From Coriaria nepalensis (taxonomy: Eukaryota > Streptophyta > Magnoliopsida > Cucurbitales > Coriariaceae), in assembly GCA_027186245.1 (NCBI GenBank), contig CP114481.1:33945501-34009500 (forward strand): a stretch of 64,000 bases of DNA, in the 5' to 3' direction. The position numbers were made by a program, and so were the translations under genes. Shown piece after piece: positions 37,238-50,780 of the stretch (the first letter of the stretch is position 1; each line of letters opens with the position of its first letter). The notes beneath the pieces were generated by a model. The model was not told where the DNA came from and did no database searches. It saw only the letters and a list, made by a program, of their open reading frames with translations.

Positions 37238-37521
37238 TCAATGAGTCATTTCAAGTCAATAACTTATTTCAAAGCAAGTCGAACGAATTCTATTTTTTCA
37301 ATACAGACAGAAGTTTTTTGCATAACTTGCAAATGATTTATGCAAGGAAAGTGTGCATTCGTTTAACCTTAAAATCATTTCAATGAGTCATTTCAAGTCA
37401 ATAACTTATTTCAAAGCAAGTCGAACGAATTCTATTTTTTCAATACAGACAGAAGTTTTTTGCATAACTTGCAAATGATTTATGCAAGGAAAGTGTGCAT
37501 TCGTTTAACCTTAAAATCATT
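37238..37521. repeat. Identical adjacent monomer pair (2 x 142 bp)
   Basis: Two neighbouring units carry the same rare marks (TTTTTTCAATACAGACAG, at 37,299 and 37,441, then GATTTATGC) and look identical over the full 142 bp. Adjacent monomers in this array normally belong to different variant classes, so this is a very recent single-unit duplication. Confidence 0.85.
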
Positions 37522-40050
37522 TCAATGAGTCATTTCAAGTCAATAACTTATTTCAAAGCAAGTCGAACGAATTTTATTTTTGCACTACAAACAGAAGTTT
37601 TGTGCATAACTTGCAAATGATCAATGCAAGGAAAGTGTGCATTCGTTTAACCTTAAAATCATTTCAATGAGTCATTTCAAGTCAATAAGTTATTTCTAAC
37701 CAAGTCGAACGAATTCAATTTTTGCACTACAAACACAACTTTTGTGCATAACTTGCAAGTGATCAATGCAAGGAAAGTGTGCATTCGTTTAACCTTAAAA
37801 TCATTTCAATGAGTCATTTCAAGTCAATAAGTTATTTCTAACCAAGTCGAACGAATTCAATTTTTGCACTACAAACACAAGTTTTGTGCATAACTTGCAA
37901 GTGATCAATGCAAGGAAAGTGTGCATTCGTTAAACCTTAAAATCATTTCAATGAGTCATTTCAAGTCAATAACTTATTTCAAAGCACGTCGAACGAATTC
38001 AATTTTTGCACTACAAACACAAGTTTTGTGCATAACTTGCAAATGATCAATGCAAGGAAAGTGTGCATTCGTTTAACCTTAAAATCATTTCAATGAGTCA
38101 TTTCAAGTCAATAACTTATTTCGAAGCAGGTCGAACGAATTTTATTTTTGCACTACAAACAGAAATTTTGTGCATAACTTGCAAATGATCAATGCAAGGA
38201 AAGTGTGCATTCGTTTAACCTTAAAATCATTTCAATGAGTCATTTCAAGTCAATAAGTTATTTCAAAGCAAGTCGAACGAATTCAATTTTTTGCAGTACA
38301 AACAGAAGTTTTGTGCATAACTTGCAAATGATCATTGCAAGGAAAGTGTGCATTCGTTTAACCTTAAAATCATTTCAATGAGTCATTTCAAGTCAATAAC
38401 TTATTTCAAAGCAAGTCGAACGAATTCTATTTTTTCACTACAGACAGAAGTTTTTTGCATAACTTGCAAATGATTTATGCAAGGAAAGTGTGCATTCGTT
38501 TAACTTAAAATCATTTCAATGAGTCATTTCAAGTCAATGACTTATTTCAAAGCAAGTTGAACGAATTCTATTTTTAAACTACAAACACAAGTTTTGTGCA
38601 TAACTTGCAAATGATCAATGCAAGGAAAGTGTGCATTCGTTTAACTTAAAATCATTTCAATGAGTCATTTCAAGTCAATAAGTTATTTCTAACCAAGTCG
38701 AACGAATTCGATTTTTGCACTACAAACACAAGTTTTGTGCATAACTTGCAAATGATCAATGCAAGGAAAGTGTGCATTCGTTTAACCTTAAAATCATTTC
38801 AATGAGTCATTTCAAGTCAATAAGTTATTTCTAACCAAGTCGAACGAATTCAATTTTTGCACTACAAACACAAGTTTTGTGCATAACTCGCAAGTGATCA
38901 ATGCAAGGAAAGTGTGCATTCGTTTAACCTTAAAATCATTTCAATGAGTCATTTCAAGTCAATGACTTATTTCAAAGCACGTCGAACGAATTCAATTTTT
39001 GCACTACAAACACAAGTTTTGTGCATAACTTCCAAATGATCATTGCAAGGAAAGTGTGCATTCGTTTAACCTTAAAATCATTTCAATGAGTCATTTCAAG
39101 TCAATAACTTATTTCGAAGCAGGTCGAACGAATTTTACTTTTGCACTACAAACAGAAATTTTGTGCATAACTTGCAAATGATCAATGCAAGGAAAGTGTG
39201 CATTCGTTCAACCTTAAAATCATTTCAATGAGTCATTTCAAGTCAATAACTTATTTCAAAGCAAGTCGAAGGAATTCAATTTTTGCAGTACAAACAGAAG
39301 TTTTGTGCATAACTTGCAAATGATCAATGCAAGGAAAGTGTGCATTCGTTTAACCTTAAAATCATTTCAATGAGTCATTTCAAGTCAATAACTTATTTCA
39401 AAGCAAGTCGAACGAATTCTATTTTTTCACTACATACAGAAGTCTTTTGCATAACTTGCAAATGATTTATGCAAGGAAAGTGTGCATTCGTTTAACTTAA
39501 AATCATTTCAATGAGTCATTTCAAGTCAATGACTTATTTCAAAGCAAGTTGAACGAATTCTATTTTTAAACTACAAACACAAGTTTTGTGCATAACTTGC
39601 AAATGATCAATGCAAGGAAAGTGTGCATTCGTTTAACTTAAAATCATTTCAATGAGTCATTTCAAGCCAATAAGTTATTTCTAACCAAGTCGAACGAATT
39701 CAATTTTTGCACTACAAACTCTAGTTTTGTGCATAACTTGCAAATGATGAATGCAAGGAAAGTGTGCATTCGTTAAACCTTAAAATCATTTCAATGAGTC
39801 ATTTCAAGTCAATAAGTTATTTCTAACCAAGTCGAACGAATTCAATTTTTGCACTACAAACACAAGTTTTGTGCATAACTTGCAAATGATCAATGCAAGG
39901 AAAGTGTGCATTCGTTTAACCTTAAAATCATTTCAAGGAGTCATTTCAAGTCAATAACTTATTTCAAAGCAAGTCGAACGAATTCTATTTTTTCACTACA
40001 AACAGAAGTTTTTTGCATAACTTGCAAATGATTTATGCAAGGAAAGTGTG
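37522..40050. repeat. Satellite zone 9: first copy of the 3,545-bp-offset segment
   Basis: The order CACAACTTTTG, AAAGCACGTCG, TTCGAAGCAGG, TTTTTTGCAG, ACTACAGACAG, cassette, ending in CATTCGTTCAACC (39,201), matches about 41.2-42.8 kb at 3,545 bp and about 45.2-46.8 kb at 7,515 bp. After 39.2 kb it runs on with units (CATACAGAAG, CGTTAAACC) that the copy at 42.8 kb lacks; that copy is about four monomers shorter at this point. Confidence 0.78.
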
Positions 40051-40054
40051 CATT

Positions 40055-42801
40055 CGTTTAACTTAAAATCATTTCAATGAGTCATTTCAAGTCAATGACT
40101 TATTTCAAAGCAAGTCGAACGAATTCAATTTTTGCAGTACAAACAGAGGTTTTGTGCATAACTTGCAAATGATCAATGCAAGGAAAGTGTGCATTCGTTT
40201 AACTTAAAATCATTTCAATGAGTCATTTCAAGTCAATAAGTTATTTCTAACCAAGTCGAACGAATTCAATTTTTGCACTACAAACACAACTTTTGTGCAT
40301 AACTTGCAAGTGATCAATGCAAGGAAAGTGTGCATTCGTTTAACCTTAAAATCATTTCAATGAGTCATTTCAAGTCAATGACTTATTTCAAAGCAAGTCG
40401 AACGAATTCAATTTTTGCACTACAAACACAAGTTTTGTGCATAACTTGCAAATGATCAATGCAAGGAAAGTGTGCATTCGTTTAACCTTAAAATCATTTC
40501 AATGAGTCATTTCAAGTCAATAACTTATTACAAAGCAAGTCGAACGAATTCAATTTTTGCACTACAAACACAAGTTTTGTGCATAACATCCAAATGATCA
40601 TTGCAAGGAAAGTGTGCATTCGTTTAACCTTAAAATCATTTCAATGAGTCATTTCAAGTCAATAACTTATTTCAAAGCAAGTCGAACGAATTTTATTTTT
40701 GCACTACAAACAGAAGTTTTGTGCATAACTTGCAAATGATCAATGCAAGGAAAGTGTGCATTCGTTTAACCTTAAAATCATTTCAATGAATCATTTCAAG
40801 TCAATAACTTATTTCAAAGCAAGTCGAACGAATTCAATTTTTGCAGTACAAACAGAAGTTTTGTGCATAACTTGCAAATGATCAATGCAAGGAAAGTGTG
40901 CATTCGTTTAACCTTAAAATCATTTCAATGAGTCATTTCAAGTCAATAACTTATTTCAAAGCAAGTCGAACGAATTCAATTTTTGCACTACAAACACAAG
41001 TTTTGTGCATAACTTCCAAATGATCATTGCAAGGAAAGTGTGCATTCGTTTAACCTTAAAATCATTTCAATGAGTCATTTCAAGTCAATAACTTATTTCA
41101 AAGCAAGTCGAACGAATTTTATTTTTGCACTACAAACAGAAGTTTTGTGCATAACTTGCAAATGATCAATGCAAGGAAAGTGTGCATTCGTTTAACCTTA
41201 AAATCATTTCAATGAGTCATTTCAAGTCAATAAGTTATTTCTAACCAAGTCGAACGAATTCAATTTTTGCACTACAAACACAACTTTTGTGCATAACTTG
41301 CAAGTGATCAATGCAAGGAAAGTGTGCATTCGTTTAACCTTAAAATCATTTCAATAAGTCATTTCAAGTCAATAAGTTATTTCTAACCAAGTCGAACGAA
41401 TTCAATTTTTGCACTACAAACACAAGTTTTGTGCATAACTTGCAAGTGATCAATGCAAGGAAAGTGTGCATTCGTTTAACCTTAAAATCATTTCAATGAG
41501 TCATTTCAAGTCAATAACTTATTTCAAAGCACGTCGAACGAATTCAATTTTTGCACTACAAACACAAGTTTTGTGCATAACTTGCAAATGATCAATGCAA
41601 GGAAAGTGTGCATTCGTTTAACCTTAAAATCATTTCAATGAGTCATTTCAAGTCAATAACTTATTTCGAAGCAGGTCGAACGAATTTTATTTTTGCTTTA
41701 CAAACAGAAATTTTGTGCATAACTTGCAAATGATCAATGCAAGGAAAGTGTGCATTCGTTTAACCTTAAAATCATTTCAATGAGTCATTTCAAGTCAATA
41801 AGTTATTTCAAAGCAAGTCGAACGAATTCAATTTTTTGCAGTACAAACAGAAGTTTTGTGCATAACTTGCAAATGATCATTGCAAGGAAAGTGTGCATTC
41901 GTTTAACCTTAAAATCATTTCAATGAGTCATTTCAAGTCAATAACTTATTTCAAAGCAAGTCGAACGAATTCTATTTTTTCACTACAGACAGAAGTTTTT
42001 TGCATAACTTGCAAATGATTTATGCAAGGAAAGTGTGCATTCGTTTAACTTAAAATCATTTCAATGAGTCATTTCAAGTCAATGACTTATTTCAAAGCAA
42101 GTTGAACGAATTCTATTTTTAAACTACAAACACAAGTTTTGTGCATAACTTGCAAATGATCAATGCAAGGAAAGTGTGCATTCGTTTAACTTAAAATCAT
42201 TTCAATGAGTCATTTCAAGTCAATAAGTTATTTCTAACCAAGTCGAACGAATTCGATTTTTGCACTACAAACACAAGTTTTGTGCATAACTTGCAAATGA
42301 TCAATGCAAGGAAAGTGTGCATTCGTTTAACCTTAAAATCATTTCAATGAGTCATTTCAAGTCAATAAGTTATTTCTAACCAAGTCGAACGAATTCAATT
42401 TTTGCACTACAAACACAAGTTTTGTGCATAACTTGCAAGTGATCAATGCAAGGAAAGTGTGCATTCGTTTAACCTTAAAATCATTTCAATGAGTCATTTC
42501 AAGTCAATGACTTATTTCAAAGCACGTCGAACGAATTCAATTTTTGCACTACAAACACAAGTTTTGTGCATAACTTCCAAATGATCATTGCAAGGAAAGT
42601 GTGCATTCGTTTAACCTTAAAATCATTTCAATGAGTCATTTCAAGTCAATAACTTATTTCGAAGCAGGTCGAACGAATTTTAGTTTTGCACTACAAACAG
42701 AAATTTTGTGCATAACTTGCAAATGATCAATGCAAGGAAAGTGTGCATTCGTTCAACCTTAAAATCATTTCAATGAGTCATTTCAAGTCAATAACTTATT
42801 T
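40055..42801. repeat. Near-identical 2.75-kb block, copy 1 (3,970-bp offset)
   Basis: Matches 44,025-46,771 at a constant 3,970 bp. Paired marks are CAGAGGTTTTG (40,141/44,111), CATAACATCC (40,581/44,551), TCAATAAGTC (41,351/45,321) and CGTTCAACC (42,750/46,720). I noticed only two differences: TTGCTTTAC versus TTGCACTAC (41,697/45,667) and TTTAGTTTTG versus TTTACTTTTG (42,683/46,653). In both, copy 1 looks derived. Confidence 0.88.
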
Positions 42802-44024
42802 CTAACCAAGTCGAACGAATTCAATTTTTGCACTACAAACACAAGTTTTGTGCATAACTTGCAAATGATCAATGCAAGGAAAGTGTGCATTCGTTTAACC
42901 TTAAAATCATTTCAAGGAGTCATTTCAAGTCAATAACTTATTTCAAAGCAAGTCGAACGAATTCTATTTTTTCACTACAAACAGAAGTTTTTTGCATAAC
43001 TTGCAAATGATTTATGCAAGGAAAGTGTGCATTCGTTTAACTTAAAATCATTTCAATGAGTCATTTCAAGTCAATGACTTATTTCAAAGCAAGTCGAACG
43101 AATTCAATTTTTGCAGTACAAACAGAGGTTTTGTGCATAACTTGCAAATGATCAATGCAAGGAAAGTGTGCATTCGTTTAACTTAAAATCATTTCAATGA
43201 GTCATTTCAAGTCAATAAGTTATTTCTAACCAAGTCGAACGAATTCAATTTTTGCACTACAAACACAACTTTTGTGCATAACTTGCAAGTGATCAATGCA
43301 AGGAAAGTGTGCATTCGTTTAACCTTAAAATCATTTCAATGAGTCATTTCAAGTCAATGACTTATTTCAAAGCAAGTCGAACGAATTCAATTTTTGCACT
43401 ACAAACACAAGTTTTGTGCATAACTTGCAAATGATCAATGCAAGGAAAGTGTGCATTCGTTTAACCTTAAAATCATTTCAATGAGTCATTTGAAGTCAAT
43501 AACTTATTACAAAGCAAGTCGAACGAATTCAATTTTTGCACTACAAACACAAGTTTTGTGCATAACATCCAAATGATCATTGCAAGGAAAGTGTGCATTC
43601 GTTTAACCTTAAAATCATTTCAATGAGTCATTTCAAGTCAATAACTTATTTCAAAGCAAGTCGAACGAATTTTATTTTTGCACTACAAACAGAAGTTTTG
43701 TGCATAACTTGCAAATGATCAATGCAAGGAAAGTGTGCATTCGTTTAACCTTAAAATCATTTCAATGAGTCATTTCAAGTCAATAACTTATTTCAAAGCA
43801 AGTCGAACGAATTCTATTTTTTCACTACAGACAGAAGTTTTTTGCATAACTTGCAAATGATTTATGCAAGGAAAGTGTGCATTCGTTTAACTTAAAATCA
43901 TTTCAATGAGTCATTTCAAGTCAATGACTTATTTCAAAGCAAGTTGAACGAATTCTATTTTTAAACTACAAACACAAGTTTTGTGCATAACTTGCAAATG
44001 ATCAATGCAAGGAAAGTGTGCATT
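42802..44024. repeat. Nested duplications between the 3,970-bp copies
   Basis: Units from about 42.80 to 43.75 kb repeat 39.82-40.77 kb at a 2,979-bp offset (TTCAAGGAG at 39,932/42,911; CAGAGGTTTTG 40,141/43,120). The same run appears a third time 991 bp later (43,120/44,111; CATAACATCC 43,560/44,551). The left edge lies inside the hybrid monomer at about 42,790-42,806. Confidence 0.8.
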
Positions 44025-46771
44025 CGTTTAACTTAAAATCATTTCAATGAGTCATTTCAAGTCAATGACTTATTTCAAAGCAAGTCGAACGAATTCAATT
44101 TTTGCAGTACAAACAGAGGTTTTGTGCATAACTTGCAAATGATCAATGCAAGGAAAGTGTGCATTCGTTTAACTTAAAATCATTTCAATGAGTCATTTCA
44201 AGTCAATAAGTTATTTCTAACCAAGTCGAACGAATTCAATTTTTGCACTACAAACACAACTTTTGTGCATAACTTGCAAGTGATCAATGCAAGGAAAGTG
44301 TGCATTCGTTTAACCTTAAAATCATTTCAATGAGTCATTTCAAGTCAATGACTTATTTCAAAGCAAGTCGAACGAATTCAATTTTTGCACTACAAACACA
44401 AGTTTTGTGCATAACTTGCAAATGATCAATGCAAGGAAAGTGTGCATTCGTTTAACCTTAAAATCATTTCAATGAGTCATTTCAAGTCAATAACTTATTA
44501 CAAAGCAAGTCGAACGAATTCAATTTTTGCACTACAAACACAAGTTTTGTGCATAACATCCAAATGATCATTGCAAGGAAAGTGTGCATTCGTTTAACCT
44601 TAAAATCATTTCAATGAGTCATTTCAAGTCAATAACTTATTTCAAAGCAAGTCGAACGAATTTTATTTTTGCACTACAAACAGAAGTTTTGTGCATAACT
44701 TGCAAATGATCAATGCAAGGAAAGTGTGCATTCGTTTAACCTTAAAATCATTTCAATGAATCATTTCAAGTCAATAACTTATTTCAAAGCAAGTCGAACG
44801 AATTCAATTTTTGCAGTACAAACAGAAGTTTTGTGCATAACTTGCAAATGATCAATGCAAGGAAAGTGTGCATTCGTTTAACCTTAAAATCATTTCAATG
44901 AGTCATTTCAAGTCAATAACTTATTTCAAAGCAAGTCGAACGAATTCAATTTTTGCACTACAAACACAAGTTTTGTGCATAACTTCCAAATGATCATTGC
45001 AAGGAAAGTGTGCATTCGTTTAACCTTAAAATCATTTCAATGAGTCATTTCAAGTCAATAACTTATTTCAAAGCAAGTCGAACGAATTTTATTTTTGCAC
45101 TACAAACAGAAGTTTTGTGCATAACTTGCAAATGATCAATGCAAGGAAAGTGTGCATTCGTTTAACCTTAAAATCATTTCAATGAGTCATTTCAAGTCAA
45201 TAAGTTATTTCTAACCAAGTCGAACGAATTCAATTTTTGCACTACAAACACAACTTTTGTGCATAACTTGCAAGTGATCAATGCAAGGAAAGTGTGCATT
45301 CGTTTAACCTTAAAATCATTTCAATAAGTCATTTCAAGTCAATAAGTTATTTCTAACCAAGTCGAACGAATTCAATTTTTGCACTACAAACACAAGTTTT
45401 GTGCATAACTTGCAAGTGATCAATGCAAGGAAAGTGTGCATTCGTTTAACCTTAAAATCATTTCAATGAGTCATTTCAAGTCAATAACTTATTTCAAAGC
45501 ACGTCGAACGAATTCAATTTTTGCACTACAAACACAAGTTTTGTGCATAACTTGCAAATGATCAATGCAAGGAAAGTGTGCATTCGTTTAACCTTAAAAT
45601 CATTTCAATGAGTCATTTCAAGTCAATAACTTATTTCGAAGCAGGTCGAACGAATTTTATTTTTGCACTACAAACAGAAATTTTGTGCATAACTTGCAAA
45701 TGATCAATGCAAGGAAAGTGTGCATTCGTTTAACCTTAAAATCATTTCAATGAGTCATTTCAAGTCAATAAGTTATTTCAAAGCAAGTCGAACGAATTCA
45801 ATTTTTTGCAGTACAAACAGAAGTTTTGTGCATAACTTGCAAATGATCATTGCAAGGAAAGTGTGCATTCGTTTAACCTTAAAATCATTTCAATGAGTCA
45901 TTTCAAGTCAATAACTTATTTCAAAGCAAGTCGAACGAATTCTATTTTTTCACTACAGACAGAAGTTTTTTGCATAACTTGCAAATGATTTATGCAAGGA
46001 AAGTGTGCATTCGTTTAACTTAAAATCATTTCAATGAGTCATTTCAAGTCAATGACTTATTTCAAAGCAAGTTGAACGAATTCTATTTTTAAACTACAAA
46101 CACAAGTTTTGTGCATAACTTGCAAATGATCAATGCAAGGAAAGTGTGCATTCGTTTAACTTAAAATCATTTCAATGAGTCATTTCAAGTCAATAAGTTA
46201 TTTCTAACCAAGTCGAACGAATTCGATTTTTGCACTACAAACACAAGTTTTGTGCATAACTTGCAAATGATCAATGCAAGGAAAGTGTGCATTCGTTTAA
46301 CCTTAAAATCATTTCAATGAGTCATTTCAAGTCAATAAGTTATTTCTAACCAAGTCGAACGAATTCAATTTTTGCACTACAAACACAAGTTTTGTGCATA
46401 ACTTGCAAGTGATCAATGCAAGGAAAGTGTGCATTCGTTTAACCTTAAAATCATTTCAATGAGTCATTTCAAGTCAATGACTTATTTCAAAGCACGTCGA
46501 ACGAATTCAATTTTTGCACTACAAACACAAGTTTTGTGCATAACTTCCAAATGATCATTGCAAGGAAAGTGTGCATTCGTTTAACCTTAAAATCATTTCA
46601 ATGAGTCATTTCAAGTCAATAACTTATTTCGAAGCAGGTCGAACGAATTTTACTTTTGCACTACAAACAGAAATTTTGTGCATAACTTGCAAATGATCAA
46701 TGCAAGGAAAGTGTGCATTCGTTCAACCTTAAAATCATTTCAATGAGTCATTTCAAGTCAATAACTTATTT
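44025..46771. repeat. Near-identical 2.75-kb block, copy 2 (3,970-bp offset)
   Basis: Second copy of the block at 40.06-42.80 kb. It ends where TTATTTCAAAG (here) and TTATTTCTAACC (copy 1) part. To the right it continues like the 39.2-kb segment (CAGTAC, then a TTTATGC unit), so copy 2 keeps the older right flank. Confidence 0.88.
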
Positions 46772-49700
46772 CAAAGCAAGTCGAACGAATTCAATTTTTG
46801 CAGTACAAACAGAAGTTTTGTGCATAACTTGCAAATGATCAATGCAAGGAAAGTGTCCATTCGTTTAACCTTAAAATCATTTCAATGAGTCATTTCAAGT
46901 CAATAAATTATTTCAAAGCAAGTCGAACGAATTATATTTTTTCACTACAAACAGAAGTTTTTTGCATAACTTGCAAATGATTTATGCAAGGAAAGTGTGC
47001 ATTCGTTTAACTCAAAATCATTTCAATGAGTCATTTCAAGTCAATGACTTATTTCAAAGCAAATTGAACGAATTCTATTTTTAAACTACAAACACAAGTT
47101 TTGTGCATAACTTGCAAATGATCAATGCAAGGAAAGTGTGCATTCGTTTAACTTAAAATCATTTCAATGAGTCATTTCAAGTCAATAAGTTATTTCTAAC
47201 CAAGTAGAACGAATTCAATTTTTGCACTACAAACACAAGTTTTGTGCATAACTTGCAAATGATCATTGGAAGGAAAGTCAGCATTCGTTTAACCTTAAAA
47301 TCATTTCAATGAGTCATTTCAAGTCAATAACTTATTTCAAAGCAAGTCGAACGAATTCTATTTTTGCACTAGAAACAGAAGTTTTTTGCATAACTTGCAA
47401 ATTATCAATGCAAGGAAAGTGTGCATTCGTTTAACCTTAAAATCAATTCAATGAGTCATTTCAAGTCAATAACTTATTTCCAAGCAAGTCGAACGAATTC
47501 AATTTTTGCAGTACAAACAGAAGTTTTGTGCATAACTTGCAAATGACTAATGCAAGGAAAGTGTGCATTCGTTTAACTTAAAATCATTTCAATGAGTCAT
47601 TTCAAATCAATAATTTATTTCAAAGCAAGTCGAACGGATTCAATTTTTGCACAACAAACACAAGTTTTATGCATAACTTGCAAATGATCAATGCAAGGAA
47701 AGTGTGCATTCGTTTAACCTTTAAATCATTTCAATGACTCATTTTAAGTCAATAACTTATTTCAAAGCAAGTCGAACGAATTCAATTTTTGCAGAGAAAA
47801 CAGAAGTTTTTTGCATAACTTGCAACTGATCAATGCAAGGAAAGTGTGCATTCGTTTAACTGAAAATCATTTCAATGAGTCATTTAAAGTCAATGACTTA
47901 TTTCAAAGTAAGTTGAACAAATTCTATTTTTTCACTACAAACACAAGTTTTGTGCATAACTTGCAAATGATCAATGCAAGGAAAGTGTGCATTCGTTTAA
48001 CCTTAAAATCATTTCAATGAGTCATTTCAAGTCAGTAACTTATTTCAAAGCAAGTCGAACGAATTCTATTTTTGCACTACAAACACAAGTTTTGTGCATA
48101 ACTTGCAAATGATCAATGCAAGGAAAGTGTGCATTCGTTTAACCTTTAAATCATTTCAATGACTCATTTCAAGTCAATAACTTATTTCAAAGCAAGTCGA
48201 ACGAATTCTATTTTTGCAGTACAAACAGAAGTTTTTTGCATAACTTGCAAATGATCAATGCAAGGAAAGTGTGCATTCGTTTAACTTAAAATCATTTCAA
48301 TGAGTCATTTCAAGTCAATAAGTTATTTCTAACCAAGTCGAACGAATTCAATTTTTGCACTACAAACACAAGTTTTGTGCATAACTTGCAAATGATGAAT
48401 GCAAGGAAAGTGTGCATTCGTTTAACCTTAAAATCATTTCAATGAGTCATTTCAACTCAATAACTTATTTCAAAGCAAGTCGAACGAATTCTATTTTTTC
48501 ACTACAAACAGAAGTTTTTTGCATAACTTGCAAATGATTTATGCGAAGAAAGTGTGCATTCGTTTAACTTAAAATCATTTCAATGAGTCATTTCAAGTCA
48601 ATGACTTATTTCAAAGCAAGTTGAACGAATTCTATTTTTAAACTACAAACACAAGTTTTGTGCATAAGTTGCAAATGATCAATGCAAGGAAAGTGTGCAT
48701 TCGTTTAACTTAAAATCATTTCAGTGAGTCATTTCAAGTCAATAAGTTATTTCTAACCAAGTCGAACGAATTCAATTTTTGCACTACAAACACAAGTTTT
48801 GTGCATAACTTGCAAATGATCATTGGAAGGAAAGTGTGCATTCATTTAACCTTGAAATCATTTCAATGAGTCATTTCAAGTCAATAACTTATTTCAAAGC
48901 AAGTCGAACGAATTTTATTTTTGCACTACAAACAGAAGTTTTGTGCATAACTTGCAAATGATCAATGCAAGGAAAGTGTGCATTCGTTTAACTTTAAAAT
49001 CATTTCAATGAGTCATTTCAAGTCAATAACTTATTTCAAAGCAGGTCGAACGAATTCTATTTTTTCACTACAAACAGAAGTTTTTTGCATAACTTGCAAA
49101 TGATCAATGCAAGGAAAGTGTGCATTCGTTTAACCTTAAAATCATTTCAGTGAGTCATTTCAAGTCAATAACTTATTTCAAAGCAAGTCGAACGAATTTT
49201 ATTTTTGCACTACAAACAGAAGTTTTGTGCATAACTTGCAAATGATCAATGCAAGGAAAGTGTGCATTCGTTTAACCTTAAAATCATTTCAATGAGTCAT
49301 TTCAAGTCAATAACTTATTTCAAAGCAAGTCGAACGAATTCAATTTTTGCACTACAAACACAAGTTTTGTGCATAACTTGCAAATGATCAATGCAAAGAA
49401 AGTGTGCATTCGTTTAACCTTAAAATCATTTCAATGAGTTATTTCAAGTCAATAACTAATTTCAAAGCAAGTCGAACGAATTCTATTTTTTCACTACAAA
49501 CAGAAGTTTTTTGCATAACTTGCAAATGATTTATGCGAGGAAAGTGTGCATTCGTTTAACTTAAAATCATTTCAATGAGTCATTTCAAGTCAATGACTTA
49601 TTTCAAAGCAAGTTGAACGAATTCTATTTTTAAACTACAAACACAAGTTTTGTGCATAAGTTGCAAATGATCAATGCAAGGAAAGTGTGCATTAGTTTAA

Positions 49701-49930
49701 ATTAAAATCATTTCAATGAGTCATTTCAAGTCAATAAGTTATTTCTAACCAAGTCGAACGAATTCAATTTTTGCACTACAAACACAAGTTTTGTGCATAA
49801 CTTGCAAATGATCATTGGAAGGAAAGTGTGCATTCGTTTAACCTTAAAATCATTTCAATGAGTCATTTCAACTCAATAACTTATTTCAAAGCAAGTCGAA
49901 CGAATTCTATTTTTTCACTACAAACAGAAG
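46772..49930. repeat. Satellite zone 10: mixed units leading into a 7-mer pattern
   Basis: 46.8-48.4 kb contains many private changes: GAAAGTCAGC near 47,277, GCAGAGAAAAC near 47,792, CGGATTC near 47,635. From about 48.5 kb a seven-unit order appears: TTTATGC, AATGACTTATTT, TAAGTTATTT, GAATTTT, GCAGGTCG, GAATTTT and CACTAC/CACAAG units. CATAAGTTGC at 48,665 and 49,657 (992 bp) supports the 7-mer. GCGAGG replaces GCAAGG in the TTTATGC units from here to the window's end. Confidence 0.8.
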
Positions 49931-50780
49931 TTTTTTGCATAACTTGCAAATGATTTATGCGAGGAAAGTGTGCATTCGTTTAACTTAAAATCATTTCAAT
50001 GAGTCATTTCAAGTCAATGACTTATTTCAAAGCAAGTTGAACGAATTCTATTTTTAAACTACAAACACAAGTTTTGTGCATAAGTTGCAAATGATCAATG
50101 CAAGGAAAGTGTGCACTCGTTTAACTTAAAATCATTTCAGTGAGTCATTTCAAGTCAATAAGTTATTTCTAACCAAGTCGAACGAATTCAATTTTTGCAC
50201 TACAAACACAAGTTTTGTGCATAACTTGCAAATGATCATTGGAAGGAAAGTGTGCATTCATTTAACCTTGAAATCATTTCAATGAGTCATTTCAAGTCAA
50301 TAACTTATTTCAAAGCAAGTCGAACGAATTTTATTTTTGCACTACAAACAGAAGTTTTGTGCATAACTTGCAAATGATCAATGCAAGGAAAGTGTGCATT
50401 CGTTTAACTTTAAAATCATTTCAATGAGTCATTTCAAGTCAATAACTTATTTCAAAGCAGGTCGAACGAATTCTATTTTTTCACTACAAACAGAAGTTTT
50501 TTGCATAACTTGCAAATGATCAATGCAAGGAAAGTGTGCATTCGTTTAACCTTAAAATCATTTCAGTGAGTCATTTCAAGTCAATAACTTATTTCAAAGC
50601 AAGTCGAACGAATTTTATTTTTGCACTACAAACAGAAGTTTTGTGCATAACTTGCAAATGATCAATGCAAGGAAAGTGTGCATTCGTTTAACCTTAAAAT
50701 CATTTCAATGAGTCATTTCAAGTCAATAACTTATTTCAAAGCAAGTCGAACGAATTCAATTTTTGCACTACAAACACAAG
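49931..50780. repeat. 850-bp 6-mer higher-order repeat, unit 1
   Basis: Six monomers, starting inside the TTTATGC unit and passing through the AATGACTTATTT, TAAGTTATTT, GAATTTT, GCAGGTCG and GAATTTT units to the middle of a CACTAC/CACAAG unit. CATAAGTTGC at 50,081, 50,931 and 51,781 shows exact 850-bp spacing. A private change is GTGCACTCG near 50,112. Confidence 0.9.
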
